From NCBI GenBank assembly GCA_029551395.1, contig JAKPFN010000060.1:1-36710 (forward strand): 36,710 nt of DNA, given 5' to 3'. A program made the translations under genes and the position numbers. Positions 16,560 through 24,044 of the stretch are shown piece by piece (within the stretch, counting starts at the first letter, position 1; each line of letters begins with the position of its first letter). A model generated the notes under the pieces. It was not told the origin of the DNA and searched no databases. It saw only the letters and a list, made by a program, of their open reading frames with translations. Source of the stretch: Armatimonadota bacterium. GTDB lineage: Bacteria; Armatimonadota; UBA5829; DTLH01.

Positions 16560-18308
16560 CTACCAGATTTCGGGGAATGAATGAATTTCAACCTGTTCAG
16601 CCTTGTTGGTGATATCCATTTCTATAACTACCGATGTTCCGCCTGGACCCGTACAAAGTGAAACCTGGTCAGACAACGATAGTATGACCGCGTAGCCCAT
16701 TCCAAGTGAATGCCCTGTAGAATAACCCAGTTCCAATGTAGCACGCGGTAAAATAAGTGCATCCATACCAGGGCCATGGTCGCTTATGCGTGTCAGCAGT
16801 CGATTGTCATCACGCAGCAGGTCGACAACACCTCCGCCAGCATGTTTCAAGGCATTCGTTGCTGCTTCACCTACGCACAGCGCGAGGTTTTCAATCCTGG
16901 TCTCAGACATATTGAACTCCCTGGCATATTCATCAACAGAGCGTCTGACAATGCCGATATCCACAGGTTTTTTGATTTCCAAAGTTTCAAGTAGAGTGCC
17001 TGGGATTGTGGATATTTCTTCCGGTTCCAGAATCATCAATTTGCCGCCGGTTGCAGCCATGATAGTCTGCTTATAAAACTGCCTCTGCTGTTCTTTGAAG
17101 TATTCTTCCATCCGCCGTTTTGACTCTTCTGCCTGTTTTTCTGCAGTTACATCCCGACAGATGGCTAGAATTCCTGGAGAGTTGCTGCCTGGCAAGTCTA
17201 TAACGGAAAGCCGGGCTTCCATAATGAAGGTCGTAAGGTCTCTGCGAGCCTGAATAGTCTCTCCAACCCATCGCCCGGTTTCCAGTGTTTCTTTGAGAAT
17301 TCTCGCAGCTTCTTTAGGGCTTTGCATAAGGATAGAGCCAGGCTTACCTTCCAGTTCTTCCTGAGCGTAACCATGCATTGCAGCACAGGCAGGATTGATG
17401 TAAGCTATGGTTCCATTACTCTTAACAACAAGTATGCCATCGACGGAAGTATCTACTGCCTGTTTGAATAGGCAGAGTTCTTCTTCTGCCTTCTTCCGGG
17501 CAGTTATATCACGCAGCGCCGTCACTCGGGCTGGCTGGTCTTTATAGACCATGCTCCTGCCCTGAATCTCTGCAGTAAAAACTGAGCCGTCTTTTCTACG
17601 GATTGTGACCTCATAAGGCTCTTCGGAACCAGACAATATATGCTTCATAACTTCATTCGCTGATTCCGGAGTGAATATATCCACCCTTCTTTTCCCGATT
17701 ACATCAGAACGGTTATATCCGGTTGCTCTTGTAAAGGCTTCGTTTATCTCAAGGCCGACACCCTGATTATGGATCACGATTCCCTCAAATGCAGCATCTG
17801 AGAGGGCGTGGAATCTCTCTTCACTTGCTTTAAGTTGTTCTTCAGCGGCGAGTCTATCGGTATAGTCTTCATGTTGGATTACTGCATAATGAACACAATC
17901 GTCTTCCTGAGATTTAATTGGAAAAATGAAGACTCGGAGATACTTATGAGTAGCACCAGGTACGTTGACATGCCCGGCTCTGCTGAAGTCATAATCAAAG
18001 GTGCCTTCAAACGGGATTCCTTCATCAAATACCCGCTTTATTGCTGGGATCAGCCCCTGTTCTTGCAGCACCTGATCTGCAAAAAGATTATACTTGCCGA
18101 CAACCTGGTCATCTGAGTCGATACCGAACATTGCCCGGTTTGCAGCATTCTCAAAAATCAGAGTGCCTTCTTTATTTGCTACCCATGTGCTGATAGGGCT
18201 TTGAAGGATTATCTCTCTGAATACGGAATCGAGTGCCTCAAATCCTGTTTCCAGACCTTCTGCAGTCACATCAGTATTTGCCTTATTGATTGAGGTTCTT
18301 TCAGGCAT
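16560..18308 (-). CDS. Triple-PAS protein with RsbW-like HATPase domain
   Basis: A 582-residue soluble protein. Three PAS regions lie at about 28-155, 160-275 and 280-400, two ending in the usual D[IV]TA-type linker. A short linker follows, then a GHKL ATPase domain in the last 140 residues with N-box VGEAATNALKHAG, G1 box DHGPGMD and a G2-like STGHSLGMGYAV. There is no HisKA dimerisation helix with a phospho-accepting His. It therefore looks like a serine-kinase or switch protein of the RsbW/RsbT class rather than a histidine kinase. Its ATPase N-box closely matches that of the STAS-HATPase fusion at 13296-14042. A 99 bp gap separates it from the downstream nucleotidase-like gene on the same strand, so they may be co-transcribed. 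Confidence 0.88.
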   Translation of the reverse strand: MPERTSINKANTDVTAEGLETGFEALDSVFREIILQSPISTWVANKEGTLIFENAANRAMFGIDSDDQVVGKYNLFADQVLQEQGLIPAIKRVFDEGIPFEGTFDYDFSRAGHVNVPGATHKYLRVFIFPIKSQEDDCVHYAVIQHEDYTDRLAAEEQLKASEERFHALSDAAFEGIVIHNQGVGLEINEAFTRATGYNRSDVIGKRRVDIFTPESANEVMKHILSGSEEPYEVTIRRKDGSVFTAEIQGRSMVYKDQPARVTALRDITARKKAEEELCLFKQAVDTSVDGILVVKSNGTIAYINPACAAMHGYAQEELEGKPGSILMQSPKEAARILKETLETGRWVGETIQARRDLTTFIMEARLSVIDLPGSNSPGILAICRDVTAEKQAEESKRRMEEYFKEQQRQFYKQTIMAATGGKLMILEPEEISTIPGTLLETLEIKKPVDIGIVRRSVDEYAREFNMSETRIENLALCVGEAATNALKHAGGGVVDLLRDDNRLLTRISDHGPGMDALILPRATLELGYSTGHSLGMGYAVILSLSDQVSLCTGPGGTSVVIEMDITNKAEQVEIHSFPEIW

Positions 18309-18373
18309 TTACATCACATCATTAATGAAGCTAAGAATATTGATTTTCAGGTATTTATCTATACGGAAACTCT

Positions 18374-18396
18374 CCCGGAAGAGTTTTGCCAGCAAA
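18374..18396 (-). promoter_or_regulatory. Motif shared upstream of two signalling genes (copy 2)
   Basis: On the minus strand the site reads TTTGCTGGCAAAA followed by CTCTTCCGGG, 66 bases before the PAS-HATPase start. Its first part is a palindrome (TTTGC..GCAAA). It matches copy 1 at 9278-9300 at 18 of 23 positions without gaps. Confidence 0.35.
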
Positions 18397-18708
18397 GGTA
18401 ATGCACAAGCGCATTGTTAAAGGTAGTATATAAGTGTACTATAAGAGCTTATGGATGTTTGTTAACATCAATTAGCAAATCCCTATACATTATATCAGAA
18501 ATATCATTGACAAGGGAGAGATGATAATATTGCAGGTTAAATAATATAAGTATTCCTGTCAATTATCTGCTCCGTTATTATTAAAGTAGTTCAGAGTAGT
18601 TATTCACGGTTGTAAAAGGTCTAGTGAGCCATTTGCACCAAGTACTGCGTCATCCTGAGTTGCTTGGCCGCCACCCTTAATTCGTTTCATGGTCTTATGA
18701 TTGTTAAG

Positions 18709-18845
18709 AGATGCCGAAACAAGTTCGGCATGACGGTTCTACTTTGGCATGACGGTTCTGGTCCGGCAGAACATGGCAGGTTCGGCATGACATGTCGGGT
18801 CCAGCATGACAGGATGAGCGTCACACTGAACTTGTTTCAGTGTCT
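18709..18845. repeat. Palindromic intergenic repeat element with two inverted copies
   Basis: Two 26-base palindromic units face each other: 18709-18734 (read on the minus strand) and 18820-18845 (plus strand). Both read GTCA, a stem, GAACTTGTTTC, the matching stem and TCT. The three stem differences in the left arm are each matched by a compensating change in the right arm. Between them GGCATGACGGTTCT occurs twice (18727-18740 and 18746-18759), and GCATGAC twice more. This looks like a dispersed REP/MITE-type intergenic repeat family. Confidence 0.75.
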
Positions 18846-18926
18846 TGTGCATTGCGACAGCTAAGAAACGCACTTGGCGCTTTGCTGCTTTAATTGTCAG
18901 AACTAGAGATTTTAGTCAGTCCGACA

Positions 18927-19964
18927 TCAGTCCTTAGTGAATGGGTCGAAGTCCGGTTCAAGAATCAAGTCCTCAAGCGACTCATCGCCATTCGATGAGC
19001 TGGTTTTAGGTTTCGGCATTCCCTTAAATAATGGACGCTCAAAAACCCAATGTCTTTCTGTCCATATACTTGATTCATCTTCCGGAGTTTCGGAGCCTAC
19101 GGCTTGTTTGAAGGTGTTGATCTTGGCATCCAGATCATCGATGTGGTGCAGGATAATAGCTTCCAGGCTTTTGGGTCTTTTGGGGGATCCCCATTCTTTC
19201 TGACCGTGGTGTGAGAGGATTATATGCATTAGTATGAGCTTAAGAAGCGGGTCGAAGCCTTCTACGTGCTCTATAGCGTCTTTTATCATTTCCATGCCGC
19301 CTACTACATGCCCTACCAGATGACCGCAATCGGAGTATCTGATTGCCCCATCCCAGTAAAACTCCTCAATCTTACCGATGTCATGTAGAATCGCTCCAGT
19401 AACAATTAAATCCCGGTCGATATTACTGTAGCGAGATGCAACGATGTCGCACATTGTAGCAACAGCTAGAGAATGCTCTATCAGTCCACCAACATACGCA
19501 TGATGGATCTTTTGAGCGGCAGGAGCGGTGGAAAATCTAGATAAAAAGTCCTGGTCTTTGAAGAAGAAATCCAGTACTGCTCTGAGCTGCGGATGTTTGA
19601 TACTGTCAACTACCTCAAGTATCTCCGCAATCATCTCATCAATGTCTTTTTCGGAGCGTGGAAGGAAATCGCTGGGGTCTATTTTGTCCCTGTATGGCCT
19701 TATAGAGTCCATCCGTATCTGCAGCTTGCCGTTGTAAGTAGTCACTATCCCCCGGATACGGACGAATTCATCATTTGCAATCCCATTGCACAGGGCTTCA
19801 TTTGCATCCCATTTTATTGCATCTATTGTGCCGGTACGGTCTCCGAGTTTCATTCTGAGGAATGGCGATCCATCCTGTGTATAGCCTTGAGATTTACTGC
19901 ATACCAGGAATATGTCATCTACTCGTGTGCCGTCGCACAAACCAGATACGTATAAGCTCTTCAT
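18927..19964 (-). CDS. YhaM-like OB-fold/HD-domain 3'-5' exoribonuclease
   Basis: A 345-residue cytoplasmic protein. An N-terminal OB fold at about 10-95 (LRMKLGDRTGTIDAIKWD, FVRIRGIV) is followed by an HD domain with H and D of LHDIGK at about 194-195, GLIEHS upstream and HHIDDLDAKIN downstream. This is the layout of B. subtilis YhaM, a 3'-5' exoribonuclease, and length fits (about 314 there). Some HD relatives act on nucleotides, so exact activity is inferred. I chose the ATG at 19964 because a near-perfect promoter sits just upstream, inside the longer frame that starts at 20042. The leader would be only about 16 bases. The C-terminal tail is acidic and probably disordered. Confidence 0.9.
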   Translation of the reverse strand: MKSLYVSGLCDGTRVDDIFLVCSKSQGYTQDGSPFLRMKLGDRTGTIDAIKWDANEALCNGIANDEFVRIRGIVTTYNGKLQIRMDSIRPYRDKIDPSDFLPRSEKDIDEMIAEILEVVDSIKHPQLRAVLDFFFKDQDFLSRFSTAPAAQKIHHAYVGGLIEHSLAVATMCDIVASRYSNIDRDLIVTGAILHDIGKIEEFYWDGAIRYSDCGHLVGHVVGGMEMIKDAIEHVEGFDPLLKLILMHIILSHHGQKEWGSPKRPKSLEAIILHHIDDLDAKINTFKQAVGSETPEDESSIWTERHWVFERPLFKGMPKPKTSSSNGDESLEDLILEPDFDPFTKD

Positions 19965-19986
19965 GCGCTCTTTTTTCCCCAAAAGA

Positions 19987-20015
19987 ATCATATACTGGGA
20001 AGCAAGCACTGTCAA
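19987..20015 (-). promoter_or_regulatory. Strong sigma70-type promoter of the YhaM-like gene
   Basis: On the minus strand a perfect TTGACA (20015-20010) is followed after 17 bases by TATGAT (19992-19987). Transcription would start near 19980, 16 bases before the ATG at 19964, which settles the start codon. Confidence 0.82.
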
Positions 20016-20042
20016 GACCGATTCAAATGTGGAGTGTATCAA

Positions 20043-20070
20043 GTGCGGAATGCGGAGTGTGGAATGCGGA
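20043..20070. repeat. 14-base tandem repeat
   Basis: GTGCGGAATGCGGA at 20043-20056 is followed directly by GTGTGGAATGCGGA at 20057-20070, one mismatch. It lies just upstream of the YhaM promoter. Confidence 0.75.
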
Positions 20071-20125
20071 ATGATGGGAAGTTACGAGTTGCGAGTGATT
20101 AGTGATGATTGAGATTCATAACTGG

Positions 20126-20155
20126 GCGTCGGCGCAAAAAAACGCGCGCCGACGC
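20126..20155. repeat. GC-rich hairpin with A-tract loop, and 14-bp-spaced direct repeat
   Basis: GCGTCGGCGC at 20126-20135 and GCGCCGACGC at 20146-20155 are a perfect 10-base inverted repeat. The loop holds seven A residues (U residues on the minus strand). It lies about 100 bases past the antiporter stop. No U-run follows on either strand, so it is not a standard terminator. ACGCATATAA occurs at 20152-20161 and again at 20166-20175. Confidence 0.65.
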
Positions 20156-20256
20156 ATATAAATCCACGCATATAACTTTACACTTTTCACTCTACTCTTT
20201 CCACTTTCTTTTCCGCGTTGAATATCTTTGTGTGGTAGTGAGTGAAGATGCTTGTA

Positions 20257-21435
20257 TTAGGTAACTTGTCTGCGTTGTGAGAGTCTGTATTTAAGCCAGG
20301 GAGGAGTTATCAACGTTGTAATCAAGGCAACGAGCACTATTGCACCGTAGATACCTTCGTTGAGAATACCTATACGCCGACCGATTTCGGCAAATATCAA
20401 TCCTACCTCGCCTCTAGGAACCATACCAATGCCTACAGCCAGTTTATCAACATCACGCCGCACTGCTCCCAATCCAGCTACAACTTTGGTAGGAACTGAA
20501 ATCAGCAGAAGTAGTAATGCCAGTCCAAGAAATGGCCAACTCGAGCGGACAAATGGATTAAGCAAAGTCAGATCCACCTGCATACCTACAGTGGCGAAAA
20601 AAACAGGTGCGAAAATGTTAGCAACAGGCTGGATTCCTTCTGATATCTTCACCTTGTCATCAGTTGATGCAAGGGCAAGCCCTGCGGCAAATGCTCCAAT
20701 TATCGCCGCAAGTCCAAGCAATGAACTCATATATGCCAGGAAAATTACGAAGATAAATGCTGCAACTGCCAGCACTCCTCGTCCCTGCATCCTCCGAGTC
20801 AAGGCAATTAGAGATGGTGCCGCTTTGATTCCTACTACAATAGCGATGACCAGGAATGATATTGAAATAGCTAATGAGCCAACTACAGAGGCTGGTGTTA
20901 CTGCGTGTCCGGAGGCAATTCCACTTAGAACAGAAAGAACAAGCAATCCCAGAATATCATCTGCAACGGCAGCGCCAATTATAATGGTTGCCTCCTGGCT
21001 TTGGGCCTGGTTAAGGTCGTTTAGAACTCTTGCTGTGATTCCAATGCTTGTTGCAGTAAGAGTGCCGCCAAGGAACAGCGCTACATCAGACGAATAGCCC
21101 AACAGCCTAACCGCGCCAAAGCCGGCAATCAGCGGTAAAGCTACTCCAATCACCGCTACAAACGTTGATGGTAGCCCAACTCGCAGAAATTCGTCGAATT
21201 CGCTGTCTAATCCAACCTCAAAGAGTAGCAGGATGACACCTATCTCGGCTATAAAGAGGATTGCATCGCTTTCTATGGCAGGCCGGATTTGAGGTATTGT
21301 CCCAAGTAGCACGCCTGCAATTATTTCACCCAACACAGCAGGCTGCTTCAGCCGGATAGCTATCTCGCCGCCGATTCTTGCAGCAATCAGGATAAGCGCT
21401 AGAAAGAGTAAGGTTTGTGTCTCTGCTCCGTGCAT
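20257..21435 (-). CDS. Kef-type (CPA2) cation/H+ antiporter
   Basis: A 392-residue membrane protein with about 11-12 hydrophobic segments, the size of the Na_H_Exchanger domain alone. Recognisable blocks are LKQPAVLGEIIAGVLLG, the ATSIGITARVL region, VADDILGLLVL carrying the paired aspartates of the transport site, FFATVGMQVD, and PRGEVGLIFAE. There is no C-terminal TrkA-N domain, so it is a short antiporter rather than a regulated KefB/C channel. It exchanges Na+ or K+ for protons across the inner membrane; the ion cannot be told from sequence. The ATG has AAGGAGG four bases upstream. It starts 32 bases after the metallophosphoesterase stop on the same strand, so the two probably form an operon. 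Confidence 0.92.
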   Translation of the reverse strand: MHGAETQTLLFLALILIAARIGGEIAIRLKQPAVLGEIIAGVLLGTIPQIRPAIESDAILFIAEIGVILLLFEVGLDSEFDEFLRVGLPSTFVAVIGVALPLIAGFGAVRLLGYSSDVALFLGGTLTATSIGITARVLNDLNQAQSQEATIIIGAAVADDILGLLVLSVLSGIASGHAVTPASVVGSLAISISFLVIAIVVGIKAAPSLIALTRRMQGRGVLAVAAFIFVIFLAYMSSLLGLAAIIGAFAAGLALASTDDKVKISEGIQPVANIFAPVFFATVGMQVDLTLLNPFVRSSWPFLGLALLLLLISVPTKVVAGLGAVRRDVDKLAVGIGMVPRGEVGLIFAEIGRRIGILNEGIYGAIVLVALITTLITPPWLKYRLSQRRQVT

Positions 21436-21467
21436 CCAGCCTCCTTTTTACAATCCGCAAATGCAGA

Positions 21468-22862
21468 CTAAAACTTCTTTCGGGTTACAGTAAACTCGCC
21501 TCCCGGGCCAGATAGATTGATAAGGTCCACCGCAACAGTACGAACCTCAGGAGGTGCAGTGATATAAATAATAGCCGCTGTCATTGGCTGTGCTTTACTA
21601 TTTGTCAGATATCTTATGCCGGAAGCACCTGTAGATCCTGGTTTTACCCACACAGAACCGTTGATCCTTTTCACATCCAAAATATGATCATGCCCTGTTA
21701 CGATAATAGGTACTTTACCCTCAAATCCCTTTGCTACATCGGGATCATGCACAATCAGTATATCCGGCTGCTGCTTTAGTTTATCGAATGCGGTTTTAAG
21801 ATCCCTGTTTGCCTGCAGCAACTGTTTTGAGTCCGAGAGCAACGGTCTTATGCCAGTTTCTTCTGAGGCTGGATTGTGCTGCCCGAAAATTTTTACTTCC
21901 TTTACCTCGATTATATGTCCATGAGGCATTTTGGTGTTCTTTGTCCTTCTGAGAGCAGCGATTGTGGTAACGGAGTCGTGGTTACCGGATACAAATATAT
22001 GAGGTTTGTCAAAATTGCGGACTTGACGGGCGATACTACTCTCGAAATCGGTTCCGAAGTCAGTCAGGTCTCCAGCATTGAGTATAAAGTCCACGTCAAA
22101 CAACTGTGCAAGGTTATCTGCAAAAGACATCCCTACTGTGTTATTGTGAAGGTCTGATATGGCAAGTATTCTTAGTTGTTCTCTGGATTCTCCTGAAGAC
22201 ACAAGGCCGCTCAATGCGCTTTCAACCTTGTAAATGTTGGTGGCGGCCGTACGGACCTGGTTATCTACTTCCTCGATTTTGAAAACACCATCTTCCACGA
22301 GTTGAATGGCCCAGGGAGTAGCTTTAAGTGCGTTAGTCATGTGAGGCTGGCGGAATCCGGCTGTATCATACGTTGAGTATATAAATCCCAGCAGCCCACC
22401 AGTGGCGATTACTCCAGAGATACTGGCAAGCACTATATACCTGAACCTTCTAGTTGGTCCTGATACTAATGCAGCTACAGCTCCACCTATAGCAGCAAGC
22501 GCGAGCAGCCTGAGACCGTAATCTATAAGCGCCCGCCGAGCATCCCCGGTCATATCCGACAGAATTTCTTTGCCCTGAGGCCGGTTTATCAATATTGCCC
22601 GAAGTTCACCAACGCTGGCTTCTTCAACGGAAGCCTGGAGTGCTACAGGCGCCTTATGTGTTCGAGCTGTTATGCGTCCAAGCGGCGGCACGGACACTCG
22701 CGTCACGCCACTTTTAGCAGGCGACATAGAGAAACTGACTTTCAAGGCTCCAATGTTGTATGATTCCCTGCCAAACAGGCCTATTACGATTAATGAGCCA
22801 ACAATTCCTACGAGTACAGCTAGGAGCCAGGAAGAGCGTTTTGGTTTTTCAAACGAAACCAT
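21468..22862 (-). CDS. Membrane-anchored metallophosphoesterase
   Basis: A 464-residue protein. A membrane segment lies near residues 12-32, and two more follow a globular stretch of about 90 residues (LLALAAIGGAVAALV and IVLASISGVIATGGLLGFI). The C-terminal half is a calcineurin-like phosphoesterase with ISDLHNN, NAGDLTDFG, SGNHDS, LIVHDPD and VTGHDH, so the metal site is complete. The substrate is unknown. I chose the ATG at 22862, which has an AAAGGT site about nine bases upstream and starts just before the first membrane segment; the frame to 22892 adds ten residues. It is the first gene of a likely two-gene unit with the antiporter and is divergent from the repeat protein at 23164. Confidence 0.87.
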   Translation of the reverse strand: MVSFEKPKRSSWLLAVLVGIVGSLIVIGLFGRESYNIGALKVSFSMSPAKSGVTRVSVPPLGRITARTHKAPVALQASVEEASVGELRAILINRPQGKEILSDMTGDARRALIDYGLRLLALAAIGGAVAALVSGPTRRFRYIVLASISGVIATGGLLGFIYSTYDTAGFRQPHMTNALKATPWAIQLVEDGVFKIEEVDNQVRTAATNIYKVESALSGLVSSGESREQLRILAISDLHNNTVGMSFADNLAQLFDVDFILNAGDLTDFGTDFESSIARQVRNFDKPHIFVSGNHDSVTTIAALRRTKNTKMPHGHIIEVKEVKIFGQHNPASEETGIRPLLSDSKQLLQANRDLKTAFDKLKQQPDILIVHDPDVAKGFEGKVPIIVTGHDHILDVKRINGSVWVKPGSTGASGIRYLTNSKAQPMTAAIIYITAPPEVRTVAVDLINLSGPGGEFTVTRKKF

Positions 22863-23163
22863 CGAGTAACTACCTTTTCTTGTAACATACAATCTTTATT
22901 ATGATAACTCCTTCAGTATTTTGGAGCCGCATCTGCAGAGTCTGTTTGTCAACATATTGTCGCAACGTTTGCGTCCGCTCGTAAACTGGGTATGTTTTGC
23001 GTGCAAGAGCAGCATAGCAAGCGTCGCTTTATGAGTGGAAGGGGGTGGGCAGCACTTCCATCAGAGTATTACTGACTTAAGAGTTAATTTGTTTCGTTTA
23101 ACAATCTTATAACCGCCGCGATACATAGCGGAATACACGTACCTTACCTAAGGAGGGAGCATA

Positions 23164-24024
23164 ATGCGTTTGACAACACTGCTGTTGGTGTCAGTGCTAG
23201 CGTTAGCAGTTACATCTGTTTTCGCAAATGGTATTGGACCAACTGATGACACGGAAGTAATTACCCCGGAGACTGAGATAATTGTTCCGGAAACAGAAGT
23301 AATCATTCCGGAGACCGAGGTAATTGTTCCGCCTGTTGGCACTGGGCCTACTGCACCTGTGGTGACTACACAGGCTATGGTTTCAGAAGTTGAGATGTTC
23401 AACACCAATCTGGTAGTGACAACATTCAACGTAGACCGCTCGACTGTTGTAGCACTACGTCAGGCAGGTTGGTCATGGGGTGATATTCATCTGCTTGCGA
23501 ATATTGCAAGCAGGACAAATCGTCCCATAATCGAGATTGCCAACTGGCGCAGCCAGGGATTGACTTATGAGCAGATAGCGCAGCGCTACAACCTGACAAT
23601 GGCCCAGTTGATTACGCCGGATATGGTTCGCACCAGAGTGGCAGGATTTGTTACTGAGTACGGCTATCAGCCGCTTTACTACAGGACAGATCCATGGGGC
23701 AATCCGGTTCTGACTCGTTTTGAGGCAGAGAGGCTCATGAGACTAGGCTACGATTGGCAGAATATTGCTATTGCTGCTAACGTTTCTGCTGAGACTGGCG
23801 CAAATATCCGAGATGTATTGTCCTGGATCGACCGAGGCTACACCTGGGATCGGGTAGCCAGGGAGTACGGTCTGAACATAGACACGATCACGGACGTTCG
23901 TCAGTATCCGTTTGCAAGAGATTCGGGAACGATGATGATTCCGACAACTGCGCCGGTCACTCCGCCGACAGGTGCAGGCCCAATGGTGCCAGGTACAACA
24001 ACTGTACCGCCGCCTGTGTATTAA
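23164..24024 (+). CDS. Secreted protein with 7-residue repeats and duplicated helical domain
   Basis: A 286-residue exported protein; the signal peptide ends at about VFA-NG. Residues 30-57 are four heptads of the form TE[VI]I[TVI]P[EP]. A duplicated unit of about 55 residues follows: the first copy has LRQAGWSWGDIHLLANIA, a Trp-containing linker and GLTYEQIAQRYNL; the second has LMRLGYDWQNIAIAANVS and GYTWDRVAREYGL. This G.[ST][WY]..IA..[YL]..L pattern resembles a repeat seen in other bacterial secreted proteins of unknown role. The C-terminal 45 residues are rich in Pro and Thr. AAGGAGGGAG lies a few bases before the ATG, so translation is probably strong. No catalytic motif is seen; a structural or binding role is a guess. 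Confidence 0.82.
   Translation: MRLTTLLLVSVLALAVTSVFANGIGPTDDTEVITPETEIIVPETEVIIPETEVIVPPVGTGPTAPVVTTQAMVSEVEMFNTNLVVTTFNVDRSTVVALRQAGWSWGDIHLLANIASRTNRPIIEIANWRSQGLTYEQIAQRYNLTMAQLITPDMVRTRVAGFVTEYGYQPLYYRTDPWGNPVLTRFEAERLMRLGYDWQNIAIAANVSAETGANIRDVLSWIDRGYTWDRVAREYGLNIDTITDVRQYPFARDSGTMMIPTTAPVTPPTGAGPMVPGTTTVPPPVY
23251..23334 (+). repeat. Four 21-base coding repeats
   Basis: Four in-frame 21-base units encode TEVITPE, TEIIVPE, TEVIIPE and TEVIVPP. The units differ mainly at third positions, so the repeat is under protein-level constraint or is old. Confidence 0.85.
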
Positions 24025-24044
24025 CTAACAATGTAATATAATCG

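Larger units (their letters stand above)
18309..18926. other. Long intergenic region, 618 bp
   Basis: The first 300 bases are very AT-rich and serve as leader of the PAS-HATPase gene. They include the shared motif at 18374-18396. The segment 18640-18850 is GC-richer and built of short palindromic repeats. A 66-codon frame at 18664-18864 crosses these repeats and is not credible as a gene. Confidence 0.6.

Noticed and set aside
16560-18308. Histidine kinase annotation for the PAS protein
   Set aside because: No HisKA/H-box helix is seen between the last PAS and the ATPase domain; the ATPase pattern is of the RsbW type.
18664-18864. A 66-codon plus-strand frame
   Set aside because: It is made of the palindromic repeat element and has no ribosome site.
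20126-20155. GC-rich hairpin as intrinsic terminator of the antiporter gene
   Set aside because: The U-run is in the loop, not after the stem.
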